A stretch of 64,000 nt of DNA from Paenibacillus yonginensis. Its GTDB lineage: Bacteria; Bacillota; Bacilli; Paenibacillales; Paenibacillaceae. The notes beneath the pieces are model-generated. The model had not been told where the DNA came from. It worked only from the letters and a program-made list of their open reading frames with translations, and ran no database searches. The DNA lies in contig NZ_CP014167.1 in the NCBI RefSeq assembly GCF_001685395.1, positions 3,291,501 to 3,355,500 of the forward strand. The letters run 5' to 3'. The position numbers and the translations under genes were made by a program. Shown here in pieces: positions 53,379-61,934 of the stretch (positions within the stretch are counted from its first letter, which is position 1; each line of letters starts with the position of its first letter).

Positions 53379-54410
53379 ATGAATACTTCTGCAACGATAA
53401 GAGAACGAAGAACGATTCGCAAATTCAAGTCTACGCCGGTCCCGCAAGAGCAGATTATTTCCTTGTTGCATGAAGCCGCCGGTTTGTATGAAACCGAGGG
53501 CAATCCAAGCTGGCGCTGCATCTATTAAAATTCCCTGGAATCGCGTCAACGACTGGCCGGAAGCATGCTCTCCAAAATCAAGGAAAGTCGTTTCGGCAAG
53601 TTCATCCCCGACAAAATGACCGACTTCTATAGCAAACAAGCCACCGAGATTCCCGCTCACTTGGTTTTCATTACGGAATCCGCCAACACACGGCAGCAAA
53701 GCGACGAGAATTATTCCGCGGTTTGCAGCATCATGCAGAATTTCCAGCTGCTAGGCTGGGAGCAAGGACTGGGCATGCTGTGGTATACGGACCCGCTAAT
53801 CATGAGCGAGACTTTCTTCAAGGAAATCGGATTGCAGAACGGGGAGCGTTTTGCCGGGATTCTGAGTATCGGATACTTTGATAAAGTGCCCCGAGCCCGG
53901 AAGAGAACGCCGGCGGAACAGAAATGGACGATGATCGGTGGGGATGACCACCCGCATCCGCATACGAATGCGGACACGCTGCCGTATTCCCCGCAAACCA
54001 TTCTGGGAATGTTGAATGAAGCTGTCTATGCGCCAAACGACGGGATGCGGGAACCGTGGCGTTTTGTTTATGTAACAGGAGAAGAAGCGGCCGGCAGGCT
54101 TCGCAGTCTGCAAGGGAGCTCGTCCACGACATTCCTGCTCATCGTAGCCAAGGAAGAAAGCGATCTCCACAAGCAGGATGAAGATTACGCGGCCGTATGC
54201 TGTCTGATTCAGAACTTTCAATTATTGGCCAAGACCAACCTCGGGCACGTTTACCGAACCCTTCCGGAATGGACTTACAATCGAGAAAATTGTACGCCAT
54301 TTGGAATTCGGCCTCAGGAACGGATCGTCGCAGTGCTGGAATTCGGTGCAGACATTCGCCGCCCAAGCTCTGCATCCACACCTCCGGCGGTGAACGTCAC
54401 GCAACGTTAG
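53379..54410 (+). pseudogene. Tandem-domain nitroreductase with in-frame stop codon
   Basis: From ATG 53379 (AAGGGA upstream) the frame reads IRERRTIRKFKSTPVPQEQ, a nitroreductase N-terminus, and meets TAA at codon 50 (53526-53528). The same frame continues without shift to 54410: the rest of domain 1 (ENYSAVCSIMQNFQLLGWEQGLG..GYFD) and a second nitroreductase-like half (PQTILGMLNEAVYAPNDGMREPWRFVYV..EDYAAVCCLIQNFQLLA..GIRPQER). Without the stop it would be 343 residues. FMN-dependent reductases of this kind reduce nitro compounds or quinones. A point mutation or a sequencing error are both possible. Confidence 0.75.
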
Positions 54411-54738
54411 CTTTTTCGAAAGAACCTATAGTTTTAAGCACCAGATTACGCAAAAAATCACCCTTTCTGTAGCGGTTTTGGTTGCCATAAGAGTTGTGTG
54501 TTACGCTGAATGAACTCCGCGGCACCTTGACCTTGCATCCGGCGATATGGAATGAATGTGAATTTCCATAGAGTTGCCCTCATAAAAAAGTAATAGCTGC
54601 CCTCTAAATCGAAAAAGCGACAGCCGTGGACGAGAAATAAAGTCCTAGACTTTCGCTTTTTCATTGTTTCATTGAACGTTTTGTTACCTGTTAAATTAAA
54701 CCCATAAAAGGATTAAGCAATCTACCTCTTCAGCGTAA
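54411..54738. other. Gene-free interval with a terminator-like hairpin
   Basis: No credible gene in 328 bases. GAAAAAGCGA (54611-54620) pairs with TCGCTTTTTC (54653-54662), with an inner GGAC/GTCC pair; A- and T-runs on both sides suit a terminator for the convergent nitroreductase and ilvB genes. The rest shows nothing recognisable. Confidence 0.5.
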
Positions 54739-56469
54739 TTATTCACCGTCCCCTAGAATCATTTGGTCCAGCGGCGTACCGGCAAGCACCATGGGGTACA
54801 CATTCTCATTAGCCGGGATGACGAACTCGACGAGCACAGGTCCTGTCGTCTGCAGCGCTTCTAACCAAACCTTGGCGGCTTCTTCTTTGTTCGTTGCCCT
54901 TAATCCCTTGACTCCGTATGCTTCCGCAAGCTTGACGAAATCCGGACTGCCGGACAGATCAATTTGGCTGTAGCGACGTTCGTACATCAATTCCTGCTGC
55001 TGCTTAACCATGCCGAGCACCTGGTTGTTCAACACTACGATCTTGACCGGAATCTGATGAATTGCGCAGATCGCCATCTCCTGCGCGCACATCTGCATGC
55101 CCCCGTCGCCGTTGATCGAGACGACGAGACGATCCGGATTTCCGACTTGCACACCAATCGCAGCCGGGAAGCCAAAACCCATCGTGCCAAGACCGCCCGA
55201 CGTGATGAGTGAGCGAGGATGCTTGAAGCGGTAAAACTGCGCGGTCCACATTTGATGCTGACCTACATCCGTAGTGATGATTGCATTTCCTTGCGTCGTC
55301 TCGCTAATCATCTCGAGCACATATTGTGGTTTAATGACAGTATCCGAATCAGTATACCGAAGCGGATGCTGTACCTTATACTCTTGAAGCTGCTCGAGCC
55401 AGGTATCCGTCTGGGCTGCTTGCGCTTTCGTGTTCGCATAAGCCAGCAGGTTTCTAATATCGCCGGTGCATGCGAGATCTGTCTTGACGTTCTTGCCGAT
55501 TTCCGCAGGATCAATATCGATATGGGCGATACGTTTGGCATGAGGCGCAAACCCATCCAGCTTCATCGTAACCCGGTCATCGAAACGCGAGCCGATCGAA
55601 ATAAGAAGATCCGCATTCTGTACCGCCATGTTCGCCGCATATACGCCATGATGTCCGAGCATGCCCAGCCGCAACTCGTCATCGCTCGGAAACCCGCCGA
55701 GGCCGAGCAAAGTCGTCGCGACCGGAATCCGAGTAGTGTGGACGAACTTGATCAGCTCCTGCGAGGAGTTCGAATAGACCACGCCGCCGCCCGCGATAAT
55801 AACCGGCTTACGCGCTTCTGCAATCGCTTGAAGCAGCGCATCCATTTCTGCCGGATTCGGTTCCGGAGCTCCGTGGTATCCGCGCAACCGAACCGTTTCC
55901 GCTGGACGATATGCCATCCGCTGATGGGTCACGTCTTTTGGAATATCGATCACGACAGGACCTTTGCGGCCCGTATTTGCGATGAAGAACGCTTCATGAA
56001 TGATGCGAGGAAGGTCGTGTACATTCCGAACCATGTAGTTGTGCTTCGTAATCGGCATCGTGATGCTAATAATGTCCGCTTCCTGAAAAGCATCCGTGCC
56101 CATTACGGCCGTAGATACGTTCCCCGTTATGATCACCAGCGGCACCGAATCCATATAGGCGGTTGCAATGCCGGTCACCAGATTTGTTGCTCCTGGACCG
56201 GATGTCGCAAGGCATACCCCAACCTTCCCCGTCGACCTGGCATAACCATCCGCCGCGTGAATGGCACCTTGTTCGTGCCGGGTCAAGATATGTTTGAATT
56301 CAGGCTGATGGACCATTGCGTCGTAAATATAGAGCACATTACCTCCCGGATAGCCGAATACGCACTCTACCCCTTCCTGCAGCAAGCCGCGCAAAAGCAC
56401 CTCCGAACCGGTGATATGTTCCTCTGATGGCGTCGTTGTTTCATTCGTCATTCCTAATTGCTGTTCCAC
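54739..56469 (-). CDS. ilvB: Acetolactate synthase large subunit
   Basis: A 576-residue thiamine-diphosphate enzyme, first step of valine/leucine/isoleucine synthesis (pyruvate to acetolactate, or with 2-oxobutyrate). Catalytic Glu in LTRHEQGAIHAADGYAR (about residue 64), FAD-region SIGSRFDDRVT (about 293), ThDP/Mg motif NGDGGMQM..VVLNNQ (about 460-490). The C-terminus (YPMVLAGTPLDQMI) is IlvB-like rather than AlsS-like. GTG at 56469 has AAAGGAGG eight bases upstream. No ilvN follows, which is unusual for a biosynthetic enzyme. Expression is controlled by two T-box leaders. Confidence 0.93.
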   Translation of the reverse strand: MEQQLGMTNETTTPSEEHITGSEVLLRGLLQEGVECVFGYPGGNVLYIYDAMVHQPEFKHILTRHEQGAIHAADGYARSTGKVGVCLATSGPGATNLVTGIATAYMDSVPLVIITGNVSTAVMGTDAFQEADIISITMPITKHNYMVRNVHDLPRIIHEAFFIANTGRKGPVVIDIPKDVTHQRMAYRPAETVRLRGYHGAPEPNPAEMDALLQAIAEARKPVIIAGGGVVYSNSSQELIKFVHTTRIPVATTLLGLGGFPSDDELRLGMLGHHGVYAANMAVQNADLLISIGSRFDDRVTMKLDGFAPHAKRIAHIDIDPAEIGKNVKTDLACTGDIRNLLAYANTKAQAAQTDTWLEQLQEYKVQHPLRYTDSDTVIKPQYVLEMISETTQGNAIITTDVGQHQMWTAQFYRFKHPRSLITSGGLGTMGFGFPAAIGVQVGNPDRLVVSINGDGGMQMCAQEMAICAIHQIPVKIVVLNNQVLGMVKQQQELMYERRYSQIDLSGSPDFVKLAEAYGVKGLRATNKEEAAKVWLEALQTTGPVLVEFVIPANENVYPMVLAGTPLDQMILGDGE

Positions 56470-56485
56470 TCGGGCAGCCTCCTTT

Positions 56486-56800
56486 GCAAAATAAAATCCC
56501 CTCTCCTCCTGAGCAAACTGACAGCGACCCAGTCAGCTTCATACAGGGACGAAAGGGGATTTTTTCGCGGTACCACCCAAGTTCGCTGCCACCCTCGCGG
56601 ATGCAGCCTCATGAGGTAAGGCCGATGCCTTACCTGCGGCGCGTTAACGAGCACCATTTCGGTTGAGTCTACTTGCGGTCATGGAATAAGAACAGCCGCT
56701 TTCGGTTAACAGCTCCGAGACGACACTATACATGCGTTACGACGGAGGTTTCAGCAATCCCTCCGCTCTCTGGGCATAACCGCCATTGCTGGCTTTCTCT
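56486..56800 (-). promoter_or_regulatory. T-box leader, proximal to ilvB
   Basis: A tRNA-sensing leader on the minus strand: stem I with AGAGAG and the GTC-GTCTCG-GAGC specifier region (candidate valine codon GUC, near 56720), a stem III-like hairpin, T-box GGGTGGTACCGCG (56578-56566), and a terminator in which AGGGGATTTT and AAAATCCCCT pair (56493-56563) before TTTTATTTT. Uncharged tRNA should favour the antiterminator. The specifier was placed by analogy with known T-boxes. Confidence 0.85.
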
Positions 56801-56816
56801 TCATTGCCTGTTGATA

Positions 56817-57115
56817 TTAAACAAATAACCCCTTCCTTCCCAAGGCTCGAAGCAGATGCTTAAAGCCTTGGGACGAAAGGGGAATGTTCGCGGTACCACC
56901 CAGGTTCACTGCAATCTCGCAATTGCAGTCTCACGAGGTAAAGCTGACGCTTTACCTGCAGCATGTTAACGGATGCCAAGCCGGTCGATCCTAATTGCGG
57001 GCGTGTTATCACGCTTTCCGTGTTCGGTCAACAGCTCCGAGACGACACTATACATGCGTTACGACGGAGGTTTCAGCAATCCCTCCGCTCTCTGGACATA
57101 AACGTTATTGCATAG
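56817..57115 (-). promoter_or_regulatory. T-box leader, distal to ilvB
   Basis: A second complete T-box upstream of the first: same specifier region (GTC), T-box GGGTGGTACCGCG (56901-56889), and terminator GTCCCAAGGCT...AGCCTTGGGAAGGAAGGGGTTATTTG. A 66-base stretch of stem I (57030-57095) is identical to 56708-56773 in the proximal copy, showing duplication. Two leaders in series should give a steeper response to tRNA charging. Confidence 0.85.
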
Positions 57116-57180
57116 CCTTCTCTTCTTCGCTATATTTGAACTTTTTTCTGATAATAACACAGAATGCTCCAGATGAGAAT

Positions 57181-57792
57181 TCACGGTTTCGAAAAATATA
57201 AAATGGCCGGCAGCACCACATGATCAACAATCTCTTCCAATTTCTGATGCGACACCCGTCCATTTTCAAGCATAAACGTATAGCGAATTTGCTCAAAAAG
57301 AATGAGTTTGGTCGCTTTAGGCGGGAGCTTTGTGATTTCTCCCCGTTGTACGGCCTGTTGAAGAACGCAATCCATAATCTTGATATTGGAACCTGTTGCT
57401 TCGGCCAACATCTGGCTGGTCCGTTCCCGCTCCTGCTGGCTAATCATCTCGGAAAACAGCATTTTAAATAGTCTAAACGGTCCATTGTCGGACTCCAAAA
57501 TAAAATGCTGACCCACAGATACTAAATGATCACGGAGACAGCCCCTGTCGAAATCCAGACTCTTGAATACCCCTTCCGATTGTTGCATCCGATGTTGAAC
57601 AGCTGCAAACACTAGATCAAACGGAGTATCCCAATAACGATAAACCACCGAACGACTGGTATTCGCCTCGCGAGCAATACGCGCAAAATTAATCGCACTG
57701 TACCCTTCCGTCTCCAGCAGACGATACGCTGCTGCATAAATATCATTTTGTAATTGGTCGCCGCGGCGGCGGCTTTTATTTGATTCCGTCAT
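57181..57792 (-). CDS. TetR-family regulator
   Basis: A 203-residue regulator with helix-turn-helix INFARIAREANTSRSVVYRYW (about residues 34-54, described in part) and a helical ligand-binding domain. ATG at 57792 has AAGGAG ten bases upstream; the frame extends to 57855 without a ribosome site. It is divergent from the flavoprotein gene; the palindromes between them are its likely operators. Confidence 0.9.
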   Translation of the reverse strand: MTESNKSRRRGDQLQNDIYAAAYRLLETEGYSAINFARIAREANTSRSVVYRYWDTPFDLVFAAVQHRMQQSEGVFKSLDFDRGCLRDHLVSVGQHFILESDNGPFRLFKMLFSEMISQQERERTSQMLAEATGSNIKIMDCVLQQAVQRGEITKLPPKATKLILFEQIRYTFMLENGRVSHQKLEEIVDHVVLPAILYFSKP

Positions 57793-57830
57793 CCCTTTTT
57801 CTCTCCTTGTATGCTCATTATACAGGAAAC

Positions 57831-57928
57831 TGTATCTTAAATAAATAAGATCCATTCATGTATCTAATTGACTCATTAAGATACATTGATGTATCTTAAT
57901 TATAAAATAAGATACAGTCATGTATTTA
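57831..57928. promoter_or_regulatory. TetR operator cluster
   Basis: ATTAAGATACAT-TG-ATGTATCTTAAT (57875-57900) is a perfect palindrome. Related half-sites flank it: TGTATCTTA..TAAGATCCA (57831-57855) and AAGATACA-GTC-ATGTATTTA (57909-57928), the last abutting the ribosome site of the flavoprotein gene. Confidence 0.7.
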
Positions 57929-57942
57929 AAGGAGAGATCATC

Positions 57943-59235
57943 ATGAAGGTTATTGTTTTAGGAGGCTCGCACGGGGGGATTGAAGCGGTTGAAGCGTTAC
58001 GGCTGATGTGTCCGAAAGCGAACGTTCAATGGTATGACAAAGGGGACTTCTCCTCCACTTCGGCCAAGGATCTTGAAACCATTCAACAACAAGGAGTATC
58101 CATCTTCAGCCACACTGAAATAACTAAAGTAGAACCTGGCAAACACCAAGTAGAAATAAACGATCTTATGACAGGGGAAACGCGAAAGGAGGGTTATGAC
58201 AAAATCATTTTAAGTCCAGGTGCAAAGCCGTTTATTCTTCCTGTCCCTGGACAGCATTTAACAAACATCGGTACGATGAGCAGTCGACAAGATCTATTTA
58301 CTATGAGAAAACATGCTGCAGATCCAGATATTAAAAACGTTGTTATTGTTGGCGCAGGATACATTGGGACGGGAGCCGCTTCATTATTTGCCGAATCAGG
58401 GAAAAAGGTTACGTTAATGGACATCAACAATCGTCCTTTAAGCTCCTATTTAGATCAGGAATTTACGGATGTACTTGAAGAAGAAATGAAAGATCGGGAA
58501 GTGGAATTGGCACTAGGCAACTCGATCCTCGAATTTGTCGGTGATGAAAATGATCGAGTCGTCGAGGTTGTCACTACAAAAGGCACCTATTCAGCAGACC
58601 TGGTCATCTTGTCTGCCGGCAATCGTCCCAACACGGAATGGTTGCAAGGCGCAGTGGAATTATTGCCGGATGGCAGAATTAAAACAGATGAATACATGCG
58701 TACAAGTGATCCCGATATTTTCGCCATTGGGGATGCAACAACGGTTTGGTACAATCCCGGAAAAATGCGGATGAATGTTTCATTAGGAACCAACGCGCGT
58801 CGTCAAGCCCATTATGCAGTAAAAAACTTATACGAAGCCATTCATCCGCTTCCCGGTGTACAAGGCTCTTCAGGTGCGCATAATTTTAATTATTATTTCG
58901 CTACAACTGGTTTGAATGATAAAACGGCAAAAAAGCTGGGCATTGAAATCAAATCCGTCTACTTGGAACAAGGGGCTGCCCTGTTCTCTCCGGAGAAGAC
59001 CGTTATGTTCAAACTGGTTTACGATCCGGCCACTTTAGAGATTTTAGGGGGACAAATCATGTCTAAAGTCGATATGACTGCTCATATCAATACGGTCTCC
59101 CTTGCGATTCAAACCGGATGCACCTTAGAACAATTGGCCTATGCCGACTTCTTCTTTCAACCCGAATTAAACACACCATGGAATGTAATAAATGCGGCAG
59201 GATTAAAAGCATTACAACAAGAGAAATTAATGTAA
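57943..59235 (+). CDS. NADH oxidase/CoA-disulfide-reductase-family flavoprotein lacking the active cysteine loop
   Basis: A 430-residue FAD and NAD(P)H-dependent pyridine nucleotide-disulfide reductase: FAD loop VLGGSHGGIEAVEAL (residues 5-19), NAD loop VIVGAGYIGTGAASLF (about 135-150), second FAD motif DIFAIGDATTV (about 262-272) and a dimerisation domain. In Nox and CoA-disulfide reductases the segment after about residue 35 carries the redox cysteine in a SFLSCG motif; here GDF is followed directly by SSTSAKDLE, an apparent loss of about 20 residues. AAAGGAGA precedes the ATG at 57943. Without the cysteine it may be a peroxide-forming oxidase or inactive. TetR-controlled. Confidence 0.88.
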   Translation: MKVIVLGGSHGGIEAVEALRLMCPKANVQWYDKGDFSSTSAKDLETIQQQGVSIFSHTEITKVEPGKHQVEINDLMTGETRKEGYDKIILSPGAKPFILPVPGQHLTNIGTMSSRQDLFTMRKHAADPDIKNVVIVGAGYIGTGAASLFAESGKKVTLMDINNRPLSSYLDQEFTDVLEEEMKDREVELALGNSILEFVGDENDRVVEVVTTKGTYSADLVILSAGNRPNTEWLQGAVELLPDGRIKTDEYMRTSDPDIFAIGDATTVWYNPGKMRMNVSLGTNARRQAHYAVKNLYEAIHPLPGVQGSSGAHNFNYYFATTGLNDKTAKKLGIEIKSVYLEQGAALFSPEKTVMFKLVYDPATLEILGGQIMSKVDMTAHINTVSLAIQTGCTLEQLAYADFFFQPELNTPWNVINAAGLKALQQEKLM

Positions 59236-59306
59236 CCGGCTTTCCTTTTGCATCCATGAGAATGCAAAAAGATATTTTCTAATATAAGGAAAATTTCTCA
59301 GATTGC

Positions 59307-59348
59307 AGACAAACTCCTTTGTTCCGAATAGAACTTAGGAGTTTGTCT
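59307..59348 (+). terminator. Terminator after the flavoprotein gene
   Basis: AGACAAACTCCT and AGGAGTTTGTCT pair perfectly over 12 bases around an 18-base loop; TGTTTTG follows. Confidence 0.75.
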
Positions 59349-59465
59349 TGTTTTGAAAGCTATGAAAAGGAAAAATCCATTGAACCGCCGGCCTTGGCCA
59401 CCTGGCTTCCAGAGCCAGGTAGCTAACTTTGTGAGGTTCATGCAAGCAAAAACAAGCATGGCATG

Positions 59466-59844
59466 CACAGGCCGTTGTAACCGCAAGAATTATTCAAGCA
59501 GCTGGTGCTGCGGCTATTCCCTCCCTAGCATATGTAGTTCCGCCTAAATATTTCAAACCCGAGAACAGAGGCAAAGCGTTGAGCCTTGTGTCTACTACTT
59601 TCACGCTAATGGACGGAGTATACCCCATTAGTATCACCCGCTGCCAATGTTGTGCCATCGACCTTGAAAAAGACGGAGATTGGTTATCGGGATGGGACTC
59701 TTCACCCTTTTAAGTATTTTAGGAGGTGCATTTGGTCCTTCTATTTTAAGTCGATTTTTATCCTTCAATACTAACTTTACAATCTCCTTTATCATTGTCA
59801 TCGTTATGTCAGTTATCGGCATTTTTCTAATACTCGCAACGTGA
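59466..59844 (+). pseudogene. MFS drug-efflux transporter remnant
   Basis: Fragments of a Tet(K)/Tet(L)-type 14-helix transporter. One frame gives TARIIQAAGAAAIPSLAYVVPPKYF and ENRGKALSLVSTT, the helix around the family's ENRGKA motif; another frame, after 59680, gives GMGLFTLLSILGGAFGPSILSR and a final helix FIIVIVMSVIGIFLIL, ending at 59844. Most of the gene between and before these pieces is missing. It is a dead gene. Confidence 0.7.
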
Positions 59845-59913
59845 GCAAGATAATTCCAAGGATGATCTGAACAGGCACCCGGCCAATGGCTTAAAGTGAT
59901 TTAGGGATATCCC

Positions 59914-60060
59914 AGTGTACGTAGGAACGCTATCAAAAAGACCTTCCCGCAGCGCAAGACCCTAATGCACCTGATGGTGAAGAGGATCACGCTGGACGAC
60001 AGGAAGCACATCGGCAGCGTCGAGCTCGCCTTCAACGAGGAGACGAAAAGTATTTTTTAA
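59914..60060 (+). pseudogene. Serine recombinase C-terminal remnant
   Basis: A 48-codon open stretch ending in TAA at 60058: NAIKKTFPQRKTLMHLMVKR and ITLDDRKHIGSVELAFNEET. This resembles the extreme C-terminus of large serine recombinases (IKKI...IEL.FNEE). No catalytic domain remains. Together with the MFS remnant it hints at an old mobile-element insertion. GC content is higher than in the flanks. Confidence 0.5.
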
Positions 60061-60064
60061 GCTT

Positions 60065-60101
60065 AGCCCCTTCCGCTGAAACAATAGCGCAAAGGGCTTT
60101 T
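60065..60101 (+). terminator. Terminator after the recombinase remnant
   Basis: AGCCC-TT-GCT, loop, AGC-AA-GGGCTTTTCCTTT; stem with small mismatches and a T-rich tail. Confidence 0.55.
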
Positions 60102-60200
60102 CCTTTATCCAACACTTGGGCATTCTGTTACCCTTCACTATGACAATATTACCGCTAAATTCGTTTTACTGTAGATCCTCAAAAGAACCGAATCCCGCTA

Positions 60201-60998
60201 TCAGTGGCCTTTTGGCCTTGACATGCGTTCCATGAACAAGGCTACCCTGCGTCTGCTCAAAAATCGAATCATCTGACCCATAAGGTAATTGTTACGGCCA
60301 TCGATGATATAGCTGCGTCCCTGATCAATCCCGCGAAATCCGGCCTGTACAACCTTATCCGGGGTCGAGAGTTTTTGGCCCGCACCCATTTCCTCACTGC
60401 CGACCGCATCGAAAAAACCCGTCTCGGTTGCACCTGGACACAGTGCGAGCACGCGAACGCCTCTCCCGCGCGTTTCCGCCCATAGCGCCTCGGAGAAGGA
60501 CAATACAAATGCTTTGGTAGCCCCATAAACGGCTGAATAAGCACAAGGCATGAACGCGGCCATCGAAGCCACGTTAACGATGACTCCGTCCTTTCGCCTC
60601 AGCATATCGGGCAGCAACCGATGCGTAAGATCGACTAACGCAGCCGTGTTCAGCATAATCTCTTCCTGCTCGCGCTCCGGGTCTATTTCTTCGAAACGGC
60701 CATAGGTGCCAACACCTGCGTTGTTGATGAGAATATCCACGGACAAGCCCAGTTCGGAAATTTGTTCGACCAATTGGCGCGAGGCGTTCGCTTTGGACAA
60801 ATCGCAAGCGAGTGCATAAGCCTGTACGCCATACTGGCGGTTGATTTCCTTGGCCATTAAATCCAGTTTGTCCTTGGAGCGCGCTGCCAGAACAACACGA
60901 CAGCCTTGTGCTGCCAGTTCGTTGGCATAGGCTTTCCCTATTCCGGATGAAGCACCGGTGACTACCGCTAGCTTGTTACGATAAGTATACTTGATCAA
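60201..60998 (-). CDS. Short-chain dehydrogenase/reductase (DltE/YqjQ-like)
   Basis: A 265-residue SDR: TGASSGIGKAYA (residues 14-25), NNAGVGTYG (about 92), NVASMAAF with catalytic serine, YGATK (about 158-162), and a basic C-terminal tail. The start is TTG at 60998 with AGGAGG eight bases upstream. It belongs to the group of SDRs often placed beside MmyB-type regulators; a decayed one lies divergent at 61240. Substrate unknown. Confidence 0.9.
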   Translation of the reverse strand: MIKYTYRNKLAVVTGASSGIGKAYANELAAQGCRVVLAARSKDKLDLMAKEINRQYGVQAYALACDLSKANASRQLVEQISELGLSVDILINNAGVGTYGRFEEIDPEREQEEIMLNTAALVDLTHRLLPDMLRRKDGVIVNVASMAAFMPCAYSAVYGATKAFVLSFSEALWAETRGRGVRVLALCPGATETGFFDAVGSEEMGAGQKLSTPDKVVQAGFRGIDQGRSYIIDGRNNYLMGQMIRFLSRRRVALFMERMSRPKGH

Positions 60999-61077
60999 GA
61001 GAAAAACCTCCTATTTAGAACTTTTCTGATATCAATTATCTTCATCGTACTGTCGATAGGAATGGGTTAACCACATC

Positions 61078-61230
61078 ATGTTTATACTATTAGTGACATT
61101 AATAGCCTCAGTACTCGTTTTTGGTTCTCGTTGGGGGCAAGGTCAATTGACATCAATTATAGTAATAATCATCATGCATGAAATACTTTTGGTCCATTTG
61201 GTTACTAAAGGTATGTATTTTTCCATATGA
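61078..61230 (+). CDS. Possible small hydrophobic protein
   Basis: A 50-codon frame: FILLVTLIASVLVFGSRWG, then a second hydrophobic run LTSIIVIIIMHEILLVHLV. Two short membrane segments fit a small membrane protein. The ribosome site is weak (AGGA about 15 bases upstream), and the region is decaying, so it may be chance or a remnant. Confidence 0.25.
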   Translation: MFILLVTLIASVLVFGSRWGQGQLTSIIVIIIMHEILLVHLVTKGMYFSI

Positions 61231-61239
61231 TTAAAAGAG

Positions 61240-61567
61240 GTGATCTATTTGATAATAAATCGCTTCTCATCCGCATTGGGTGACTATGTAGACGCGGAGA
61301 GTATCGTGACAGTGTCAAATAACGGTGGGCCGGATACGGGAGTTCTGCAGAAAATCGTAAATCAACTGCATTATCCTTCTTCTAGTCACAGACGAAGGTA
61401 CGGATATTATCGTCTGGAATCGAGCGGCAGAACTGATCGTAGCCGATTTCGGCAGTCTGCCGGACAACGAACGGAATATGATGGACATTATGTTTTTAAA
61501 GCCGGATTACCGCAACAGACTGGTGGATTGGGTAAGCAAGCAACGCCGTATTCAGATGATGTGGTGA
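61240..61567 (+). pseudogene. MmyB-type helix-turn-helix regulator remnant
   Basis: The first frame gives LGDYVDAE...GVLQKIVNQLHYPS; after a frameshift near 61380 another frame gives LVTDEGTDIIVWNRAAELIV, ADFGSLPDNERNMMDIMFL and KPDYRNRLVDWVSKQ, ending at 61567. This is the MmyB-like ligand-binding domain; the N-terminal DNA-binding domain is missing. In intact loci such regulators are divergent from SDR genes, as here. Confidence 0.7.
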
Positions 61568-61934
61568 AACCCTCGTAAAGGGATACCAAAGAATGCGGCA
61601 TCCACGATAACTGTATGCTCCTCTGCAAGTAGCCGGTTTATTGATTAAACCTCTTACTTAAAGGGGGGCATTTTTAAAACTTGCCGTTACTTATGATACA
61701 ATTCTCCGTTTCAACTACAAGCGAAACTATAAGGCATCCGCTCGGATGTCTTGATTCATGCCGAATAAGACTTCTGATTGCTTTCCTAGTCCTAAACATT
61801 TGAAGATGATTCGAGCTGCTCTGAATGCTGGCTCCGATAGTCAATTCACAGTTGCTGCATATTATCCACCGTGCCATCCGGATGAGGAACATGAAGGGAA
61901 ACGGCCAAATTGGAATTGTGTACGAAGCCACTAC
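61568..61934. other. Gene-free interval
   Basis: 367 bases without a supported gene. Open frames on both strands (for example plus 61758-61973) have no ribosome site, no recognisable motif and one overlaps the next gene. A short minus-strand stretch reading HNSNLAVSLHVPHPDGTVDN looks coding-like but has no start; it may be another remnant. Confidence 0.4.

Noticed and set aside
55219-56427. 402-codon plus-strand frame opposite ilvB
   Set aside because: Antisense shadow with no ribosome site.
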